A DNA stretch of 7,225 bases from UBA9732 sp031935845 (GTDB taxonomy: Bacteria > Spirochaetota > Spirochaetia > Sphaerochaetales > Sphaerochaetaceae), in assembly GCA_031935845.1 (NCBI GenBank), contig JAJBWA010000066.1, positions 1 to 7,225 on the forward strand. Direction: 5' to 3'. Numbering within the stretch: position 1 is the first letter of the stretch; each line of letters starts with the position of its first letter. The notes below the pieces were generated by a model, which worked only from the letters and a program-made list of their open reading frames with translations, was not told the origin of the DNA and did no database searches. Positions 6,814-7,225 of the stretch are shown here, one piece after another. Made by a program: the position numbers and the translations under genes.

Positions 6814-7225
6814 ATGAGCAAGAACGAAATCATCATCAACCTGGAAAAACTGGATTCCGACCTTGGAATTCTGATCAAAAACATCGATTCGTCAGGCTTC
6901 CTCAAGCTTGAAGGCACACTACACATCAAGAACGATGACAAGCAGGTTCGGTTCTACAAGAAACTATCCGACGCCAGAGTCTATCTAGGGAAGGACAAGG
7001 AGAAAACCATCATCAACCTTGCCAGAAAGCAGTACTACACAAGACTGAAAGCAATGGCGGAACAGGAGAGGAAGCAGATAGCCAGATGCCTAAAGATTCT
7101 CAAGTCAGAAAACGGGAAGGCGGATATTGATAATGCATTTGCAGGACTGCATGAATCCATCAAGAAATACATAACACCCATCGGACTCTCTGATGAGGGG
7201 TATGTCAGAAAGTGGCTGAAAGCAA
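6814..7225 (+). CDS. Uncharacterised basic protein, N-terminal part only (cut by window edge)
   Basis: An open frame of 137 codons without a stop to the window end. An in-frame TAA at 6808-6810 directly precedes it, and no other ATG occurs until about residue 82, so ATG 6814 is the practical start even though no Shine-Dalgarno sequence is present. The protein is lysine-rich and mostly helical in character: a leader (LEKLDSDLGILIKNIDSSG), a probable beta segment (GTLHIKNDDKQVRFYKKL), a charged helix containing LARKQYYTRLKAMAEQER, and the visible end DEGYVRKWLKA. From memory this layout resembles uncharacterised proteins of Clostridia and related anaerobes in which an RFYKK/YLGK segment and an LA-Q-YY helix precede a C-terminal nuclease-like domain. 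That domain would lie outside the window, so the match is an inference. It is divergent from the propeller operon and preceded by the TAGC repeats. Codon use looks like that of its neighbours; its upstream DNA is much more AT-rich. Confidence 0.75.
   Translation, partial: MSKNEIIINLEKLDSDLGILIKNIDSSGFLKLEGTLHIKNDDKQVRFYKKLSDARVYLGKDKEKTIINLARKQYYTRLKAMAEQERKQIARCLKILKSENGKADIDNAFAGLHESIKKYITPIGLSDEGYVRKWLKA

Overview
The window reads as a moderate-GC bacterial chromosome. Bacterial hallmarks are a GGDEF domain, sigma70-type promoter elements and strong GGAGG-like ribosome binding sites. The gene content (a substrate-binding-domain diguanylate cyclase, an iron-type alcohol dehydrogenase, a class-3-like aldehyde dehydrogenase) resembles anaerobic gut or rumen bacteria such as Clostridia or spirochaetes. 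No rRNA, tRNA or marker gene is present, so the taxon cannot be fixed. Five coding regions run 1-6660 and a sixth starts at 6814. No mobile element, CRISPR array or RNA gene was recognised.

Left part (1-2981). A minus-strand membrane diguanylate cyclase runs off the left edge, cut just after its GGDEF motif. It has a signal peptide, two periplasmic solute-binding-like domains, one membrane segment and a GGDEF domain. It is divergent from a plus-strand PAP2-family membrane phosphatase. The roughly 100-base gap between them holds a good promoter for the cyclase and a perfect -10 box for the phosphatase.

Middle (2983-6660). Three minus-strand genes form a likely operon, in transcription order: a membrane-anchored beta-propeller-like protein of unknown function, an iron-dependent alcohol dehydrogenase, and a non-acylating aldehyde dehydrogenase. 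The gaps are 31 and 2 bases. The two dehydrogenases could oxidise an alcohol to an acid through an aldehyde, or run in reverse; the substrate cannot be read from sequence. The operon converges on the phosphatase gene with one base between the two stop codons.

Right part (6661-7225). A 153-base AT-rich divergent region separates the operon from a partial plus-strand gene whose start lacks a Shine-Dalgarno site. The region carries a 12-base palindrome and four alternating inverted copies of a TAGC-plus-T-run motif, which form overlapping hairpins. This repeat cluster in front of an SD-less gene of unknown function is the least explained structure in the window. The rest is ordinary, and no clearly new system was found.
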